From NCBI GenBank assembly GCA_937928035.1, contig CALFWA010000227.1, forward strand, positions 1 to 11,737: a stretch of DNA of 11,737 bases, in the 5' to 3' direction. Position 1 is the first letter of the stretch; every line of letters starts with the position of its first letter. Shown here piece after piece: positions 8,796 through 11,737 of this stretch. The position numbers and the translations under genes are program-made. The notes under the pieces are model-generated. The model did not search any database. It was not told where the DNA came from and saw only the letters and a list, made by a program, of their open reading frames with translations. This DNA comes from an uncultured Caldilinea sp. (GTDB lineage: Bacteria; Chloroflexota; Anaerolineae; Caldilineales; Caldilineaceae).

Positions 8796-11300
8796 TCACT
8801 TCCTCGGCTGGCGGCGTCCGTTGCGATTCGCCGTGCGTTCCAGCTCCAGCGCCATCCGCTCTATGCGCGCGCTCCAATCTTCGCTGCTGACCTGCGTGCG
8901 AATGCGCTCGGCCCAAATCGGGAAGGCGAACGGCGTCAAACGCTTCGTCTCGACTTGAATAATTTGCTGGTGCGCAAGAGCGGTCAGCGTCGCCTCCAGC
9001 CGCGTAAGTTCAAGCTGTTGCTGCAGCACCTCACGCCGCGCCTGGTCAAGCAGCAGATTGTCCGGGTCGTACTGCGCCAACACGTCAAAGATCAGGCCGC
9101 TGGAGGCCTGGAGCTGCCGCGCACTCTTGCGGCTGCCGGGATGGCCGACGAAGATCAACCCCGCAATGCGCGCGATTTCGCGAAACTGTCGCCGCGCCAG
9201 CTCCGTAGCATTAATGCACGCCAGCACGTCCTCCAGCAGATGCTCGGCGCGCAGAAGACGCCGCCAGTCGGCTTCGGTGAGCGCAAAGGGCGTCGGCGAG
9301 AGCAGCTCAAAGCCGTAGTCTGTGGCGAAGGCGCTGATGGTGCGCGGCGCCTCCTGCGCCAGGCGATAGGCGACCAGCGCGCTCAGCCCCTCATGCACAA
9401 ATCGCCCGGCCAATGGAAAGACAAAGAGATGATAGCCGTCGCGCGACTTTGTGGATTCGATCAGCAGCTCCCCCGGCGCCGGCAGCCGAGACCACTGCTC
9501 CTGCAACGCAAGGAGCGGACGAACGGCGGCCAGCTCGGGCGAAGCGAAGCGCCCATCGCGCGCGGCGGCCAACTGGACGCGCACCGCCCCGGCCAGTTGA
9601 GAGGAGAGCGGCATGCGCGACCCCATCCAGTGAGGCACGGCGCCGTCGGCGCCACCGGCTCTGCGCACATAAGCGGTCATCTCTTTGACCATCACCAGCT
9701 CCAGCGCGCGGCCGGCGAAGATGAAGCGATCCCCTGGTCGCAGCCGCGCAATGAACGATTCTTCGATGCTGCCCAGCGAGCCGCCTTTGAGATAACTCAC
9801 TTTGAGCATCCCATCGCCGGTGATGGTGCCGATCGACATGCGATGGAATTGTGCGATCTGTCGATTGGCCGGTCGATAGCGACCATTTTCCGGCTTCAGC
9901 TTGTTGTATTGCGGGTACGCGTGCAGCGCGCGTCCCCCGTCGCTGACGAAGCCAAGCGCCCAACGCCACTCTTCATCGGTGAGGTCGGCGTAGGCGTAGG
10001 TGGTGCGCACTTCGTCGAGAAGTTCTTCCGGGACAAAACCCTCGCCCAGCGCAACGGTGACCAGATGTTGCGCCAGCACATCAAGAGGTTTGCGCAGCGG
10101 CGTGCGCGCTTCGATCATGCGCTCCTCGATCGCCTGGCGGGCGGCGGCGAACTCGATCAGCTCGAACGCATGGGTCGGAACGCAGAGGATGCGGCTGACG
10201 GCGCCCGGTTGATGACCGCTGCGGCCGGCGCGCTGCATGAGCCGCGCCACGCCTTTGGGGCTGCCGATCTGAATCACTTGATCCACGGGTGAAAAATCAA
10301 CGCCGAGGTCGAGGCTGGAGGTGCAGACCACGCAACGCAGCCGGCCATTGCGCAAGCGCTCCTCGATCTCGGCTCGCAAGGAGGGATCGAGCGAGCCATG
10401 GTGCAACGCAATCTCGCCGGCGAACGCCGGATGCGCCTCGATCAAAGCCTGAAACCAAAGCTCCGTCTGCGCGCGCGTGTTGGTGAAAATCAAGGTCGAG
10501 CGCGCCGCCTGCACGGCCTCGACAACGCGCAGCAGCAGCTTCATGCCCAGATGTCCGGCCCAGGGGAAGCGCTCGATGTCATCCGGGATGAGCGTTTCGA
10601 TGCGAATCTCTTTCGGAACGTCGCCTGCAATCAGGCGCGCACGGGTTGACGGCGCAGCCCCCATCAAGACTGCCAGCGCCTCCTCGAGGTTGCCCAGCGT
10701 CGCCGAAAGCCCCCACACGCGCAGGTCGGGTCGCCATCGGCGCAGGCGGGCCAACGCCAGCTCCGTCTGCACCCCGCGCTTGCCGCCCAGCAACTCATGC
10801 CATTCGTCCACCACCACACAACGCAGATGACAAAAGATGGCAGCGCTTTCTGCGTAGGACAATAGAAGCGAGAGACTTTCCGGCGTCGTCACCAGCGCGG
10901 TCGGAGGCCGCGTGCGCTGTCGCGCCTTGAGCGTTGCGCTCGCGTCTCCGGTGCGCTTTTCGACCGTCCACGGCAGCCCTAACGAATTTACGACGGACTG
11001 CAAGGCAGCCGTCGTGTCGGTCGCAAGCGCGCGCAGCGGCGTGATCCAGAGCACGAGCAGCGGCGGCGCAGGCAGGCGAGTCCATTCCGCCGGCTCTGGA
11101 TACTCGGCGATCCATTCCATCACCGGGCCAAGCCACGCTGCATAGGATTTGCCCATGCCCGTCGGCGCATGGATGAGGCCGCTTTCCCCGGCGAGGTAGG
11201 CGCGCCACGCCTCACGTTGGAAGTCAAAAGGCGTCCAACCGCGCGAAGCATAGAAAGCGTCGATGGTCTGGCGGGCAATTGCAAGTTGTTCAGGGGCCAT
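8796..11300 (-). CDS. ligase-associated DEXH-box DNA helicase (Lhr-Core type)
   Basis: This superfamily 2 helicase probably moves 3' to 5' on single-stranded DNA and acts in DNA repair. From ATG 11300 it has 834 residues. Motifs are Q28 (FDFQREAW), Walker A APTGMGKS at 45-52, TPLRAL at 87-92, TTPESL at 138-143, DEWH at 165-168 and SATLGN at about 199-204. The second RecA domain has TNTRAQTE and RAGRSGHQPG (near 370), followed by the winged-helix and beta-barrel regions of Lhr. The C-terminal section with SSGLIFDVLAQYDPDN and an arginine-rich helix fits the ligase-associated subgroup rather than full-length 1,500-residue Lhr. In many bacteria this gene sits beside an ATP-dependent ligase, an exonuclease and a phosphoesterase; none is in this window. 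A TTG start at 11324 (842 residues, GGTGA upstream) is an alternative. It converges on the O-antigen ligase gene. Confidence 0.9.
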   Translation of the reverse strand: MAPEQLAIARQTIDAFYASRGWTPFDFQREAWRAYLAGESGLIHAPTGMGKSYAAWLGPVMEWIAEYPEPAEWTRLPAPPLLVLWITPLRALATDTTAALQSVVNSLGLPWTVEKRTGDASATLKARQRTRPPTALVTTPESLSLLLSYAESAAIFCHLRCVVVDEWHELLGGKRGVQTELALARLRRWRPDLRVWGLSATLGNLEEALAVLMGAAPSTRARLIAGDVPKEIRIETLIPDDIERFPWAGHLGMKLLLRVVEAVQAARSTLIFTNTRAQTELWFQALIEAHPAFAGEIALHHGSLDPSLRAEIEERLRNGRLRCVVCTSSLDLGVDFSPVDQVIQIGSPKGVARLMQRAGRSGHQPGAVSRILCVPTHAFELIEFAAARQAIEERMIEARTPLRKPLDVLAQHLVTVALGEGFVPEELLDEVRTTYAYADLTDEEWRWALGFVSDGGRALHAYPQYNKLKPENGRYRPANRQIAQFHRMSIGTITGDGMLKVSYLKGGSLGSIEESFIARLRPGDRFIFAGRALELVMVKEMTAYVRRAGGADGAVPHWMGSRMPLSSQLAGAVRVQLAAARDGRFASPELAAVRPLLALQEQWSRLPAPGELLIESTKSRDGYHLFVFPLAGRFVHEGLSALVAYRLAQEAPRTISAFATDYGFELLSPTPFALTEADWRRLLRAEHLLEDVLACINATELARRQFREIARIAGLIFVGHPGSRKSARQLQASSGLIFDVLAQYDPDNLLLDQARREVLQQQLELTRLEATLTALAHQQIIQVETKRLTPFAFPIWAERIRTQVSSEDWSARIERMALELERTANRNGRRQPRK

Positions 11301-11537
11301 TGGGTTCACTGCAACATATCTCAATGTCGTTCACCGTCTCGCAAGACGCAGAGGTCCACCTGGAATCAAGCCTGAACTTGCGCACAATGGTCATGGTTGA
11401 GAAAATAAAATCAGAATACGTAGAGCAACCGACGGGCTATGGATAGACCCAACCGCAGCAAGGGACGTCGAACTGGCTGATTGGACACCCTCCCTGCATC
11501 AGCGCGCCAGCATCATTATTCTACAGGATAAACGACT
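11301..11537. other. divergent intergenic region between helicase and second ATPase
   Basis: This 237-base region must hold the promoters of two diverging genes. It has an AT-rich patch around 11397-11420, but I found no hexamer pair good enough to call on either strand. A weak plus-strand candidate is TTGCGC at 11378-11383 with GAAAAT at 11401-11406, spacing 17. No operator, riboswitch or strong hairpin stands out. Confidence 0.5.
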
Positions 11538-11737
11538 ATGACGGAGAAGCTGGAGTTGCCAAATGTGTCTGGACAACGGGTGCAGACGCATCTGGATATC
11601 GACGGCGCAGATTGGCACGCGCTTTCCGAAGAGGAAGTCCTGCGTCGTCTGGCGACATCGCTCGACGGATTGAGCAGTGAAGAGGCGGAGGTGCGACAGC
11701 AGCGCTTTGGTCGCAACATCTTGCCGGTGCACCCACC
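11538..11737 (+). CDS. P-type cation-transporting ATPase (N-terminal part, 3' truncated by window)
   Basis: The frame from ATG 11538 stays open to the window end and gives 66 codons. Residues 26-45 (WHALSEEEVLRRL to LDGLSSEE) and 46-63 (AEVRQQRFGRNILP) are the typical cytoplasmic N-terminal domain of P2-type ATPases (Cation_ATPase_N), where a short helix is followed by LS-x-E-E-A-x-x-R-x-x-xFG-x-N. The first 20 residues are a variable leader. AGGA at 11524-11527 is a modest ribosome binding site. It points the same way as the ATPase fragment at 1-1104 and may be a paralogue of it, but the visible parts do not overlap and cannot be compared. The ion cannot be predicted from this piece. Confidence 0.85.
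   Translation, partial: MTEKLELPNVSGQRVQTHLDIDGADWHALSEEEVLRRLATSLDGLSSEEAEVRQQRFGRNILPVHP

Noticed and set aside
8955..10292. Long plus-strand frame (445 codons) opposite the helicase
   Set aside because: The minus strand encodes unmistakable helicase motifs. The plus frame has biased Arg/Gln/His content and no recognisable domain.

Overview
The window is GC-rich, densely coded bacterial chromosome. Protein styles (a CtpF-like P-type ATPase, paired VOC proteins, a BNR propeller beside a ThiS-like protein, a ligase-associated Lhr-type helicase, a GAAC-N4-GTTC SOS box) suggest Chloroflexota, possibly a Caldilinea/Anaerolineae relative. The phylum is an inference from protein resemblance and needs a database search. 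No tRNA, rRNA, CRISPR array, integrase or transposase was seen.

Layout. Positions 1-1104 hold the C-terminal part of a P-type cation ATPase, cut by the window edge. A 328-bp non-coding stretch follows, with a perfect 14-bp hairpin (1145-1175) and a full-consensus sigma-70 promoter (1365-1393) carrying a LexA-type box in its spacer. That promoter drives what looks like a decayed dinB-family gene (1433-1664) whose middle is missing. Next come two VOC-fold proteins (1784-2683, 2731-3492), each made of two tandem domains. A BNR/Asp-box beta-propeller protein (3570-4685) then overlaps by 4 nt a small ubiquitin-like MoaD/ThiS protein ending in Gly-Gly (4682-4978). An 8-oxoguanine deaminase-like amidohydrolase (5176-6585) has its own plausible promoter. 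An O-antigen ligase/polymerase-like membrane protein (6632-8794) has an unusual outside domain near its N-terminus.

On the opposite strand lies a ligase-associated DEXH helicase of the Lhr-Core type (8796-11300). Its stop codon is one base from the stop of the membrane protein. After a 237-bp divergent intergenic region, the first 66 codons of a second P-type ATPase begin at 11538 and run off the window.

How the genes may work together. The strongest functional unit is the translationally coupled propeller plus Gly-Gly carrier pair, whose joint role I cannot name. Separately, an SOS-type promoter with a dinB remnant, an 8-oxoguanine deaminase and an Lhr-Core helicase all point to handling of damaged nucleic acid. 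They are not one operon, so this may be coincidence. The two VOC genes have no promoter that I trust of their own and could be read from the SOS-type promoter.
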